From contig CAVONI010000002.1 of NCBI GenBank assembly GCA_963697285.1, positions 248,001 through 312,000 of the forward strand: 64,000 nucleotides of DNA, read 5' to 3'. Shown piece after piece: positions 28,716 through 37,890 of the stretch. Each line of letters opens with the position of its first letter. Position 1 is the stretch's first letter. Source of the DNA: JAEUQQ01 sp963697285 (GTDB lineage Bacteria > Acidobacteriota > Vicinamibacteria > Vicinamibacterales > JAFNAJ01). Both the position numbers and the translations under genes were made by a program. The notes beneath the pieces are model-generated. The model saw nothing but the letters and a program-made list of their open reading frames with translations. It ran no database searches and was not told where the DNA came from.

Positions 28716-29575
28716 TGGCCACACCCGCAGAGACGACGGTCCTCATCCCGGCCTACAACGAAGGCCCGGTGATCGCGCAGGTCGTGGCCGCGCTGCAGGC
28801 CGAAGGCCCGTGGCACGAGATCCTCGTCATCGACGACGGCTCGACCGACGAGACCGCGACGCAGGCGGTAGCGGCCGGCGCGCGTGTCGTGCGCCACCCC
28901 TACAACAAGGGCAATGGCGCCGCCGTGAAGACCGGCATCCGCAGCGCCACCGGGCAGTACCTGCTCATCGTGGACGGCGACGGCCAGCACAGGCCGAGCG
29001 ACGCGCGCCGGCTCGTCGCGCGCCTCGGCGAGTACGACCTCGTCGTCGGGGCGCGATCGAGCGCCACACAGGCGTCGGGCGCCCGACGGCTGGGCAACGG
29101 TGCGCTCAACGCGCTGGCGAGCCATCTCACCAATCGCCCGATCCCCGACCTGACGTCGGGCTTCCGAGGGGCGCGCCTCGAGCACCTGCGCGAGTTCGTG
29201 CACCTGCTGCCCAACGGCTTCTCGACGCCCACCACGACGACCCTCGCGTTCGTCAAGGCGGGCTACAACGTGACGTTCGAGCCCATCGAGGCGCGCCCGC
29301 GCGTCGGCAAGTCGAAGATCAGGCTTGCGCGCGACGGCGTGAAGTTCTTCCTCATCCTGCTGCGTGTCATCACGATCTTCAGCCCGCTGCGGATCTTCGT
29401 GCCCGTCAGCGCTGCGGCACTGCTGACGGGGATCGGCTACGGCGCCTGGAACGTGTACACCGACCACAAGCTGCCCAACGGCTCGGTGTTGCTGCTGATG
29501 TTCGGTGTCATCGTCTTCCTCGTGGGGCTCGTCTCGGAGCAGATCGCCGCGATGCGAGGCGACGGACGCCGATGA
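28715..29575 (+). CDS. GT2 family glycosyltransferase with C-terminal membrane segments
   Basis: In this 286-residue protein the GT-A core shows IPAYNEGPVI, VIDDGSTDET and DGDGQHRPSD, and the SGFRGARLE acceptor-side segment. Two membrane segments near the C-terminus (about 220-240 and 255-275) make it a polyprenyl-phosphate glycosyltransferase-like enzyme. It starts at a GTG overlapping the previous stop and ends overlapping the next ATG, so the three genes are translationally coupled. The donor sugar cannot be told from sequence. Confidence 0.85.
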   Translation: MATPAETTVLIPAYNEGPVIAQVVAALQAEGPWHEILVIDDGSTDETATQAVAAGARVVRHPYNKGNGAAVKTGIRSATGQYLLIVDGDGQHRPSDARRLVARLGEYDLVVGARSSATQASGARRLGNGALNALASHLTNRPIPDLTSGFRGARLEHLREFVHLLPNGFSTPTTTTLAFVKAGYNVTFEPIEARPRVGKSKIRLARDGVKFFLILLRVITIFSPLRIFVPVSAAALLTGIGYGAWNVYTDHKLPNGSVLLLMFGVIVFLVGLVSEQIAAMRGDGRR

Positions 29576-30843
29576 CGTCGCGCGTCGCGGGCCTCGCCAT
29601 CGTGGTGGGTCTCGTGGCCAGGCTCGGCTTCGCGCTCGGCTACTGGCACGACAAGCCCCTCACCCACGACGAGCAGGAATACCTCGCGTACGCCATCAAC
29701 ATCGCCGCCGGACACGGGTTCACGCGCGTGCTGCCGGGCGCATTCGAGGGCCCGTCGGTCAACGAGTTCTCGCGGGCGCCGCTGTATCCCGCCTTCCTGT
29801 CGATGGCGCTGCGCCTCTCGCCTGCGCGCGACTCGACGTTGCCGGCCTCGGTGCCGCCGGCGGTGCAGGTGGTGCAGAGTCTCGTCGGGGCGTGTGGCGT
29901 GTGGCTCGCCTGGCGGCTCGGTGCACGACTGGGAGGCCGAACGGCCGGGCAGGTGGCCGCGTGGCTCATGGCCCTGTGGCCATCGCAGGTGTGGATGAGC
30001 GCCTACGCGCTGAGCGAGGTGCTGTACGCGCCGCTGGTGCTCGGTGCCACGCTGGCGCTCGGTGCGGCGCTCGACTGGCATGGGCGCGTGCCGGCGGACG
30101 CGCGACGGAAGACGTCGCTCGTTGTCGCGGGACTCTGCCTGGGATTCGCGGCCTTGACCCGATCGGCGGCGTTCTCGTTCCTCGTCGTGGGATGTGCGCT
30201 GACGTGGTGGCGTCTCTCGTTCGCGCACGCCGCCGCGCTGGCCCTGGCGGCCCTGCTCGTGGTCGCGCCGTGGACATGGCGCAACTGGGACGCACACAAC
30301 CGCTTCATCCCGGTTGCCGCCGACGCGGGCGTGAACCTGTGGATCGGCAACCATCCCCTCGCCACGGGTGAAGGCGACCTCGCGACCAACACGCCGCTGA
30401 AGCAGGCGTATCGCGCGCGCATCGCCGTCCACCCGGGGAGCGGCCCCGAGGAGCTCGACCGTGTGTTCGCGCGCGAGGCGGCCGGGTGGCTCGCGGAGTC
30501 TCCGGGCAGGCTTGCCGTGCTCGGGGCCCGGAAGGCGTTCTACGCCGTCGTCCCCATCGGCCCCTCGTACCGGGCCCACTCGCGGGCCTACATCCTCGCC
30601 TCGGTGGTGCCTTACGCGATCGCCCTGCCACTGGCGGTGGCCGCGACGCTCGGCTGGCAGGCATTCAGCCGACCGCCAGTCGCGCTGCTGGCGCTCGTGG
30701 CGTCTGCCTGGCTGCTCATGCTCGTCTTCTTTCCGCATGAACGTTACCGCCTGCCCGTCATCGACCCGGCCCTGGTCGTGCTGACATCCGCGTGGGTGGC
30801 ACGTCGAATGCCGTCGCGCGACCAGACGGTCGTCGCTGCATGA
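29572..30843 (+). CDS. GT-C membrane glycosyltransferase (GT39/ArnT-like)
   Basis: The 423-residue polytopic protein has about nine membrane segments and the acidic first-loop motif LTHDEQEYL that marks GT-C enzymes using polyprenyl-phosphate donors. A periplasmic segment carries NLWIGNHPLATGEGD, a motif common in this subgroup. Coupling (ATGA) to two DPM-like GT2 genes suggests a relay in which the GT2 enzymes make a lipid-linked sugar that this enzyme transfers outside the membrane. The acceptor is unknown. Confidence 0.82.
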   Translation: MTSRVAGLAIVVGLVARLGFALGYWHDKPLTHDEQEYLAYAINIAAGHGFTRVLPGAFEGPSVNEFSRAPLYPAFLSMALRLSPARDSTLPASVPPAVQVVQSLVGACGVWLAWRLGARLGGRTAGQVAAWLMALWPSQVWMSAYALSEVLYAPLVLGATLALGAALDWHGRVPADARRKTSLVVAGLCLGFAALTRSAAFSFLVVGCALTWWRLSFAHAAALALAALLVVAPWTWRNWDAHNRFIPVAADAGVNLWIGNHPLATGEGDLATNTPLKQAYRARIAVHPGSGPEELDRVFAREAAGWLAESPGRLAVLGARKAFYAVVPIGPSYRAHSRAYILASVVPYAIALPLAVAATLGWQAFSRPPVALLALVASAWLLMLVFFPHERYRLPVIDPALVVLTSAWVARRMPSRDQTVVAA

Positions 30844-30859
30844 GGGGCCTCGTCGCCGG

Positions 30860-32203
30860 ATGAGCCCGAATCCGCCGCCCTCACCGCCCATGTCCCACAC
30901 CGTCGTCATGGTCGCCACGTCGTACCCGCGTTTCGAGGGCGACATCGTCGGCACCTTCATGGCGCCGATCGCGCACGGCGTCGCCGCGCGCGGCCACGCG
31001 GTGCACATCGTGGCGCCGTGGCACCCGGCCATCGCACGACCCGCGCGCGAAGGCAACGTGCACTTCCACTTCTTCCGCTACGCACCCGTGCCGTCGATGA
31101 ACGTCTTCGGCTACGCGGGAGGATTGAAGGCCGACGTGTCGCTGCGTGCGGCCGCCTGGATGGCCGCGCCGCTGGCGCTCGTCGCCGGATGGCGCATGGC
31201 GCGCCGCGTGGCGCGCGACGTCGGTGCGACCGTGATGCACGGACACTGGGTCATCCCCGGAGGCGTCATCGCCAACTACGCGCGAGGCGGGCGTCCACTG
31301 GTCGTGAGCCTGCACGGCTCGGACGTGTTCGTCGCCGAGAAGCACACCTTGCTCGGCCGCCTTGCGCGCGGCGTCTTCAACGATGCGGCGTACGTCACCG
31401 CGTGCAGCGCCGATCTCGCGGCACGTGCCGTGGCCCTTGGCGCGCGCCCCGGCACGACCGAGGTCGTGCCGTACGGCGTGGACGTGGGCCGCTTCGCGCC
31501 CGACCCGTCGCAACGTCCGCTGATCCGCCAGCGTCTCGGGCTGCACGCCGACGCGCCGCTCGTGTTCGCCGTGGGCCGCTTCGTCAGGAAGAAGGGCTTC
31601 GAGTACCTCATCGACGCCGCGGGACGCCTGTCGCAGGCGCATCCGTCGCTGACGACGGTGATTGCGGGCGATGGCGACCTTGCCGACGAGTTCCGCGACC
31701 GTGCGAGGGCGCACCGGCTCGGGGATCGCGTCCGGTTCCCCGGCCTGCTCGCCCACGACGAGGTCGCCGCCTGGTGTGCGGCCGCGGATGTGATCGTGGT
31801 GCCCTCGGTGCGCGACGACGCCGGAAACGTGGACGGCCTGCCCAACGTGGTGCTCGAAGCCCTCGCGACCGCGACGCCGGTGGTGGCCACACCCGCGGGA
31901 GGCATCGGGCAAGTGATCACGGACCGCGTCACGGGACGCCTGGTCGCCGAACGCGACGTTCCCGCGCTTGCCGACGCCATTGCGGACCTGCTGCAGCACC
32001 CTGCGCATCGCCGCGCGCTTGGCGTGGCCGCTCGCGAACACGTCACCCGGCGCCTCGGCTGGAACCGCGTGGCCGAGCGGATGGAAGCGGCGTACGACCT
32101 CGCGACGGCGGCGCCGCAGGGCCTGCCGCGCCGCGTGCCTGATCTGCCGGGATTCCGTCAGCCTGGCCAGGACGGCTGCTCTGCCGGCCGGGATCGGCCC
32201 TGA
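30860..32203 (+). CDS. Glycosyltransferase family 4
   Basis: GT-B glycosyltransferase of 447 residues. The N-terminal domain reads VMVATSYPRFEGDIVGTF and HGHWVIPGGVIA; the C-terminal domain has FAVGRFVRKKGFEYLIDA, VIAGDGDLADEF and the E-x7-E type VVLEALATATPVVATPAGG. It resembles teichuronic-acid or polysaccharide GT4 enzymes. The last 25 residues are low-complexity and probably unstructured. It ends the glycosyltransferase run; the next operon starts 36 bp later. Confidence 0.85.
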   Translation: MSPNPPPSPPMSHTVVMVATSYPRFEGDIVGTFMAPIAHGVAARGHAVHIVAPWHPAIARPAREGNVHFHFFRYAPVPSMNVFGYAGGLKADVSLRAAAWMAAPLALVAGWRMARRVARDVGATVMHGHWVIPGGVIANYARGGRPLVVSLHGSDVFVAEKHTLLGRLARGVFNDAAYVTACSADLAARAVALGARPGTTEVVPYGVDVGRFAPDPSQRPLIRQRLGLHADAPLVFAVGRFVRKKGFEYLIDAAGRLSQAHPSLTTVIAGDGDLADEFRDRARAHRLGDRVRFPGLLAHDEVAAWCAAADVIVVPSVRDDAGNVDGLPNVVLEALATATPVVATPAGGIGQVITDRVTGRLVAERDVPALADAIADLLQHPAHRRALGVAAREHVTRRLGWNRVAERMEAAYDLATAAPQGLPRRVPDLPGFRQPGQDGCSAGRDRP

Positions 32204-32239
32204 TCGCGACTGAGCACGAAGGTTGCTCTACCACGGAGC

Positions 32240-33862
32240 ATGTCTGACCTCGTCCTCCTCGGCGACGAAGCGGTGGCACTCGGTGCCGTCCACGCCGGCC
32301 TGAGCGCCGCCTACGCCTACCCCGGAACACCGTCCACCGAAATCGTCGAATACCTGGTCCGTTACGCGGCACAGCACGGAGGACCACCTGCCCACTGGTG
32401 CACCAACGAGAAGACGGCCTACGAGGCCGCTCTCGGCGTCTCGTTCGTCGGGCGCCGCACGCTGGTTGCCATGAAGCACGTCGGGCTCAACGTGGCGGCT
32501 GATCCCTTCATGAACAGCGCGCTGGTCTCGATCCACGGCGGGCTGGTGGTCGCCGTGGCCGACGACCCGGGGATGCACAGCTCGCAGAACGAGCAGGATA
32601 GCCGCTTTTATGCCGATTTCGCGCGGATTGCCTGCTTCGAGCCCGCGACGCAGCAGGAAGCGTACGACATGACGCGCGAGGCCTTCGACCACTCGGAGCG
32701 CTTGCGCATCCCGGTGATGATCCGCCTGGTGACGCGGCTCGCGCACGCGCGGTCGATCGTGCGGACGCGCGCCCCCCGCGAACAGAACGTCGTGACGCAC
32801 CCGCCCCGCGACGCGTCATGGATTCTCCTGCCAGGCAACGCGCGGCGGCAGTGGACCGCGTTGCTCGATCGGCAGGACGACCTGCGTGCGCACAGTGAAC
32901 ACCACGCCGTGAACCAGCTCGACCTCGCAGGCGAGGGGCAGGATCTCGGGGTCGTGACGGCCGGTGTCGGGCGCAACTACTACCTCGAAAACGTCGCCGA
33001 GCTGGCCATGAGGCCGCATCACCTGCACGTGGGCGCCTATCCGCTGCCTGTCGAGAAACTGCGTCAACTGGCGGCGCATTCCAGGCGCATCCTCGTGCTC
33101 GAGGACGGTTACCCGCTGATCGAACGCCAGTTGCGCGGGCTCTTGCCGACCGGGGTCACGGTGCTCGGACGCGAGTCGGGCGACGTCGTCCGCGAGGGCG
33201 AACTGACCCCCGACAACGTGCGCGCGGCCCTGCAGTTGCCCGAACGCCACGGCCTGGCCCTCGAGGGCTTGTCGCTGCCGGTGCGTCCGCCCCAGTTGTG
33301 CCAGGGGTGCCCGCACGGCGACAGCTACCGGGCGGTGAAGGAGGCCCTCGCCTCGGTCGGCGACGCCCTCGTCACGTCCGACATCGGGTGCTACACCCTC
33401 GGGGCATTGCCGCCCTACTCGTCAATCGAGTCGTGCGTCTGCATGGGTGCCTCGATCGGGATGGCCAAGGGAGCATCCGACGCCGGGTTCCGGCCCGCCA
33501 TCGCCGTGATTGGCGACAGCACGTTCCTCCACTCGGGGCTGAGCGCGCTGATGGACGCCGCGGCGAACGACACCGACATGACGCTGCTCATCCTCGACAA
33601 CGAGACCGTGGGGATGACGGGCGGACAGCCGACCGTGCTGCCCTCGTCGCGCCTGCAAGCACTCGTGCTCGCGCTCGGCATCGATCCGGTGCACGTGCAC
33701 GTGCTCGACGCCCACCCGAAGCACTCGCACGCCAATGCCGCCTGCCTGAAGGACGAGATCGACCACCACGGCCTGTCGGTCGTGATCATGGTGCGCGAGT
33801 GTATCGAGACCGCGAAGCTGCACAAGGCCACGCGGCGGGTTGCCGTGGGAGGACCCGCATGA
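32240..33862 (+). CDS. iorA: Indolepyruvate oxidoreductase alpha subunit, lacking ferredoxin domain
   Basis: TPP-dependent 2-oxoacid oxidoreductase subunit that oxidatively decarboxylates arylpyruvates to aryl-acetyl-CoA. The 540-residue protein shows AYPGTPSTEIVEYL (POR domain I), ADDPGMHSSQNEQDSR, PQLCQGCPHGDSY and the TPP-binding region GDSTFLHSGLSAL ... DNETVGMTGGQP. Known IorA proteins of 600 or more residues end with two [4Fe-4S] ferredoxin clusters; here no CxxCxxCxxxCP motif is present and the protein ends after the TPP domain. Electrons would need a separate carrier. The stop overlaps iorB (ATGA). Confidence 0.88.
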   Translation: MSDLVLLGDEAVALGAVHAGLSAAYAYPGTPSTEIVEYLVRYAAQHGGPPAHWCTNEKTAYEAALGVSFVGRRTLVAMKHVGLNVAADPFMNSALVSIHGGLVVAVADDPGMHSSQNEQDSRFYADFARIACFEPATQQEAYDMTREAFDHSERLRIPVMIRLVTRLAHARSIVRTRAPREQNVVTHPPRDASWILLPGNARRQWTALLDRQDDLRAHSEHHAVNQLDLAGEGQDLGVVTAGVGRNYYLENVAELAMRPHHLHVGAYPLPVEKLRQLAAHSRRILVLEDGYPLIERQLRGLLPTGVTVLGRESGDVVREGELTPDNVRAALQLPERHGLALEGLSLPVRPPQLCQGCPHGDSYRAVKEALASVGDALVTSDIGCYTLGALPPYSSIESCVCMGASIGMAKGASDAGFRPAIAVIGDSTFLHSGLSALMDAAANDTDMTLLILDNETVGMTGGQPTVLPSSRLQALVLALGIDPVHVHVLDAHPKHSHANAACLKDEIDHHGLSVVIMVRECIETAKLHKATRRVAVGGPA

Positions 33863-34434
33863 CGTTCGATATCGTGCTCGCCGGTGTGGGCGGACAGGGC
33901 GTGCTGTCGGTCGCGGCCGTCATCGCCTCGGCCGCCATGGACCAGGGACTCGAGGTGAAGCAGGCCGAGGTGCACGGGATGGCGCAGCGCGGCGGGGCCG
34001 TGCAGGCGTCGCTGCGCCTGTCGGATCACCCGATTGCGAGCGACCTGATCCCACAGGGCACCGCGTCATTGGTGCTGAGCATGGAACCCCTCGAGAGCCT
34101 GCGCTATCTCGGCACGCTCAAGGCCGACGGCGCAGTCATCACCGCCATCACCCCCGTCAGGAACATCAGCGACTACCCGCCGATCGACGACGTGCTCGCG
34201 GCGATCAGGCGCGTGCCCGTGCACGTGCTGGTCGACGCCGATGCGCTCGCCCGCGAGGCCGGCTCGCTGCGGGCGGGCAACATGGTGATGGTCGGAGCGG
34301 CCTCGCGCGTCGTGCCGGTTGCGGCCGACGCCATCGAACGCTACATCGCGACCCGCTTCGCCTCGAAGGGCCAGGCGGTCGTCGACTTGAACCTGCGCGC
34401 CTTCCGCGCCGGCCGCGAGGCCGCGTCGGCATGA
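33859..34434 (+). CDS. iorB: Indolepyruvate oxidoreductase beta subunit
   Basis: The 191-residue gamma/POR-type subunit pairs with IorA. It starts with FDIVLAGVGGQGVLS, the family signature, followed by QAEVHGMAQRGGAVQASLR and the closing KGQAVVDLNLRAFRAG. Length matches IorB. ATGA overlaps at both ends couple its translation to iorA and to the downstream acyl-CoA synthetase gene, so the three products are expected in similar amounts. Confidence 0.9.
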   Translation: MTFDIVLAGVGGQGVLSVAAVIASAAMDQGLEVKQAEVHGMAQRGGAVQASLRLSDHPIASDLIPQGTASLVLSMEPLESLRYLGTLKADGAVITAITPVRNISDYPPIDDVLAAIRRVPVHVLVDADALAREAGSLRAGNMVMVGAASRVVPVAADAIERYIATRFASKGQAVVDLNLRAFRAGREAASA

Positions 34435-36626
34435 GCACCAACGGACCCCTCGTGACCCACGCTCCACCGGCCCCAACGTCACTGCCCGAGCGCTTCTGCG
34501 AACCAGACGGCTTCGCCCTGCTGGCGTCGTTCGGCATCCAGTGCGCGACGACGATCGTCATCGATGACCTCGCCGCGATCACCCCTGCCGACATCACATC
34601 GCTCGCGACTCCGCGGGTCGTCGTCAAGATCGCCGATGCGCGGGTGGCCCATCGCAGCGACCACGGCGGGGTCGTGATCACCGACGCGGATCTCGATGCC
34701 GTCAGGCGCACCGTCGACGACATCAGGCGCCGGTTCACCGCCGTGTCGCCCACGCGGTTCGTCGTTTCGGCCTTCGTGCCACACAGCCACGAACTCCTGA
34801 TCGGCCTCCGACGCACGGTCGACTTCGGTACCGTGGTCACCGTGGCGTCCGGCGGCATCCATGCCGAGGTGTGGGCAAAGGCGATGCGTCCCGAGTGTGC
34901 CACGGCGATCGTGTCGGTCACCGACACGTCGGCCGAGTCGGTGACCGCCGCGCTGCGGGCACTGCCCGTCGTGCGCTTTCTCACCGAGTCGCAGCGCGGC
35001 GCCCCGCCCATCATTGCGCTCGATGCGATCGTCGCGGCGGTCGTCGGGATGCAGACGCTTGCGCGCGAACGGCCGGACGTGTCAGAGCTCGAAGTGAATC
35101 CCTTCGCTGTCACACCGGCCGGCCTCGTCGCGCTCGACGTGCTCGGTCGGACGAGTCCTGACGACCCGGGCGCCGCCGAGCCGGAACGTCCCGTCGACAA
35201 GCTCGTGCACCTGCTGCGTCCTCGCACCATGGCCATCGTCGGCGTGTCGAGCGGCATGAACGTCGGACGGATCATCCTGACGAACACGCTCGCGGCGGGC
35301 TTTGCCGCCGATGCCATCACGGTCGTGAAGCCGGGCACCGCCACCATCGACGGCTGCCGCTGCGTGCCCTCGCTGGCCGACCTCGGCAGCCCGGTCGACC
35401 TCCTGGTCGTGGCGGTTGCGGCAGCGCAGGTCCCGGCGACCATCGACCAGGTGCTCGCGCATCGGGCAGCCGAAGCCGTCATCGTGATTCCCGGAGGTCT
35501 CGAAGAGAAGGCGGGTGGCGACGCACTGGTCGCCCAGATGCACCTGCACCTGCGCGCCTCGCGCACGACCGCCTGGCGGGGCCCGCTGATCAACGGCGGC
35601 AACTGCCTCGGCGTGCGATCGCGGCCCGGTCACGTCGACACGATCTTCATCCCGCACGAGAAACTCCCCGTGCCCGCGGGGCCCGAGAGTCCGCTCGCGA
35701 TCGTCTCGCAGAGCGGCGCGTTCGCCATCGCGCGCCTGAGCAAGCTCGCCTCGCTGAACCCGCGGTACGTCGTGACGCTCGGCAACCAGAGCGACATCAC
35801 CATCGGCGACTACCTGCACGGCCTGGCCGACGACCGCAGCGTGCGCGTGTTCGCCGTCTACGTCGAGGGCTTCCGCCCGGACGACGGGGCACGCACGTGC
35901 GAGGCGATCGCGCGCATCCGCCAGTCGGGGCGCCGCGTCATCGTCTATCGCGCCGGCCGCACGGCCGCGGGCGCGCAGGCCTCGGCGAGTCACACGGCCT
36001 CGCTGGCTGGTGACGCGCTCGTGTCACAGCACCTGCTGGCACGTGCGGGTGCGACGATGGCCGACAGCCTCGACGATTTCGACGACCTGATCGCGCTCGC
36101 GCTCGCGTGTGACGGGCGCACGTTGGGACGCGGGATCGCGGTGGTCTCGAACGCAGGATTCGAGTGCGTCGCCGCCGGCGATCACCTCGGGTCGCTGCAA
36201 CTGGCGACCTTCGGGCGCGAGACGCGCACCCGCCTGGCGGCCCTGTTCGCGTCGGCCAGGCTCGACGGGCTGGTCGACGTCCACAACCCGCTCGACCTCA
36301 CCCCCATGGCGGGCGACGAGGCGTTCGTGGCCGCGGTCGACATCGTGGCCGCCGACCCCGGCGTCGGGGCGGTGGTGGTGGGGCTCATCCCGCTCACCGC
36401 GGCGCTGTGCACGCTGCCGTCAGCGGACCCGGCCACCGATCTGGGGGCTGTCCACGGCATCGCCCCACGCCTGGCGCGGTTGGTGCGCCGGATGCCGCTG
36501 CCGCTCGTCGTCGCGATCGACAGCGGCGCGCTCTACGATCCGCTGGCGAAGTTGCTCACGGAGTCCGGAGTACCCGTCGTACGGGCGCTGGACCGTGCCG
36601 TGCGGGGGCTTGGGCGCCTGTCGTAA
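34431..36626 (+). CDS. ADP-forming acyl-CoA synthetase (ATP-grasp plus CoA-ligase fusion)
   Basis: A 731-residue protein of the acetyl-CoA synthetase (ADP-forming) family, which converts acyl-CoA, ADP and phosphate to acid, CoA and ATP. Residues 1-225 form an ATP-grasp_5 domain (RVVVKIADARVAHRSDHGG; ELEVNPFAV). From about 255 come the CoA-binding domain (AIVGVSSGMNVGRIIL) and the ligase domains (VSQSGAFAIARL; ASASHTASLAGD, which contains the likely phosphorylated His). This beta-then-alpha order is the reverse of the commonest fusion. Coupling to iorAB suggests aryl-acyl-CoA as substrate; that is inference. Confidence 0.82.
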   Translation: MSTNGPLVTHAPPAPTSLPERFCEPDGFALLASFGIQCATTIVIDDLAAITPADITSLATPRVVVKIADARVAHRSDHGGVVITDADLDAVRRTVDDIRRRFTAVSPTRFVVSAFVPHSHELLIGLRRTVDFGTVVTVASGGIHAEVWAKAMRPECATAIVSVTDTSAESVTAALRALPVVRFLTESQRGAPPIIALDAIVAAVVGMQTLARERPDVSELEVNPFAVTPAGLVALDVLGRTSPDDPGAAEPERPVDKLVHLLRPRTMAIVGVSSGMNVGRIILTNTLAAGFAADAITVVKPGTATIDGCRCVPSLADLGSPVDLLVVAVAAAQVPATIDQVLAHRAAEAVIVIPGGLEEKAGGDALVAQMHLHLRASRTTAWRGPLINGGNCLGVRSRPGHVDTIFIPHEKLPVPAGPESPLAIVSQSGAFAIARLSKLASLNPRYVVTLGNQSDITIGDYLHGLADDRSVRVFAVYVEGFRPDDGARTCEAIARIRQSGRRVIVYRAGRTAAGAQASASHTASLAGDALVSQHLLARAGATMADSLDDFDDLIALALACDGRTLGRGIAVVSNAGFECVAAGDHLGSLQLATFGRETRTRLAALFASARLDGLVDVHNPLDLTPMAGDEAFVAAVDIVAADPGVGAVVVGLIPLTAALCTLPSADPATDLGAVHGIAPRLARLVRRMPLPLVVAIDSGALYDPLAKLLTESGVPVVRALDRAVRGLGRLS

Positions 36627-36698
36627 CCCGTTTCGCGCCGGGTCGGCAGGAACCGCGTCCTGGCAGCGCCGGATCAGCGCCACTGAGAAGGCAGCCGC

Positions 36699-36720
36699 GG
36701 TCGCGGGGTTGAACGCGACC
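36699..36720. terminator. Hairpin between convergent genes
   Basis: GGTCGCG and CGCGACC form a 7-bp stem with an 8-base loop between the acyl-CoA synthetase end (36626) and the yhbY end (36750). No T-tract is present on either side, so termination is only suggested by the convergent setting. Confidence 0.3.
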
Positions 36721-36749
36721 ACCGGACGACGCACGCCTTGCGCGCGAGG

Positions 36750-37043
36750 TCAGTCGCCGGCCGCGTCGTCGGGCCGTTCGCGCCAGAGGATGAGGACCTT
36801 GCCGACGGTGCCCACGGCCGATGCGCCGGTCTGCTCGCAGGCGGCCACCAGCAGGCTGGCGCGCGCCTCGCGGTCATCGCCACCGACCCTGACCTTGATC
36901 AGTTCGTGTGCCGCCAGGGCGTTGTCGAGTTCACGGACGACGCCGGGCGTGAGTCCTGCGCTGCCAATGGTCACGACAGGTTCGAGGGCGTGTGCACGGG
37001 CCTTCAGGGCCTGTCGCTGGCGCGGGGTGAGGTCGGTGGGCAT
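36750..37043 (-). CDS. yhbY: RNA-binding protein, CRM domain (YhbY-like)
   Basis: A 97-residue single CRS1/YhbY (CRM) domain protein. E. coli YhbY associates with pre-50S ribosomal particles. Visible features are LTPRQRQALKARAHALEPVV, the GxxG-type loop IGSAGLT, and the central HELIKVRVGG strand. Length and layout match the family. It stands alone on the minus strand, divergent from the following glycosyltransferase. Confidence 0.9.
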   Translation of the reverse strand: MPTDLTPRQRQALKARAHALEPVVTIGSAGLTPGVVRELDNALAAHELIKVRVGGDDREARASLLVAACEQTGASAVGTVGKVLILWRERPDDAAGD

Positions 37044-37101
37044 GGGCGGCCATTGTACCGTCCGCGAGGTCGCGGATCTATGCTAGCCTCTCGTGTTTGC
37101 C

Positions 37102-37890
37102 ATGCCGCCGACTGCGACGACACGGCCCGCCGGCCTGAGTATCTTCTTCCCCGCCTACAACGACGGGGGCACCATCGCCAGCATGGTGGTGAGCGCACTG
37201 CTGACCGCACGGTCGCTGACGCCCGATCACGAGGTAATCGTGATCAACGACGGCAGCCGTGACGCGACGCCACGCATTCTCGACGAACTGGCACGCCTGT
37301 ACCCCGAAGTGAAGGTCGTCCACCACCCGCAGAACCGCGGGTACGGCGGGGCGTTGCGCAGCGGCTTCGCGCGGGCCAGCAAGGACTTCGTCTTCTACAC
37401 CGACGGCGATGCCCAGTACGACCCGCAGGAACTGGCGCTGCTCTGGGAGCGGATGTCAGACGACGTGGACCTCGTGAACGGGTACAAGATCAGCCGATCC
37501 GACCCGCTGCACCGGCTGCTGATTGGCCGCGTGTACCACCACACGGTCAAGCGGCTCTTCGGCCTCCAGGTCCGCGACGTCGACTGCGACTTCCGTCTCA
37601 TGCGGCGGTCGATCTTCGACACGATCGAACTGACCAAGGACAGCGGCGTCATCTGCCTCGAGTTGATGAAGAAGATCACCGACGGCGGTTTCAGGATCGC
37701 CGAGGTGCCGGTGCATCACTTCCACCGCGCGTACGGCAAGTCGCAGTTCTTCAACTTCCGTCGCATCTTCAAGACGGGCGTCGACGTCCTGGCGCTGTGG
37801 CACGACCTCGTGATCAAGAAGGTCCACCTTGCGCCGGGCGGCCGGTCGGCCACGGCCGGCAAGCCGGGCGCGGGGTCGTCGCGCCCATGA
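37102..37890 (+). CDS. GT2 family glycosyltransferase
   Basis: A 262-residue GT-A enzyme with FFPAYNDGGTIA, VINDGSRDAT, NRGYGGALRSGF and the metal-binding TDGDAQYDPQE; no C-terminal membrane segment is seen. The LTKDSGVICLELMKKI and FHRAYGKSQFF segments are typical of polyprenyl-phosphate GT2 relatives. The ATG at 37102 is preceded by a TATGCT box at 37079-37084; a GTG at 37093 would add three residues. It overlaps the next gene (ATGA), starting the polysaccharide cluster. Confidence 0.82.
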   Translation: MPPTATTRPAGLSIFFPAYNDGGTIASMVVSALLTARSLTPDHEVIVINDGSRDATPRILDELARLYPEVKVVHHPQNRGYGGALRSGFARASKDFVFYTDGDAQYDPQELALLWERMSDDVDLVNGYKISRSDPLHRLLIGRVYHHTVKRLFGLQVRDVDCDFRLMRRSIFDTIELTKDSGVICLELMKKITDGGFRIAEVPVHHFHRAYGKSQFFNFRRIFKTGVDVLALWHDLVIKKVHLAPGGRSATAGKPGAGSSRP

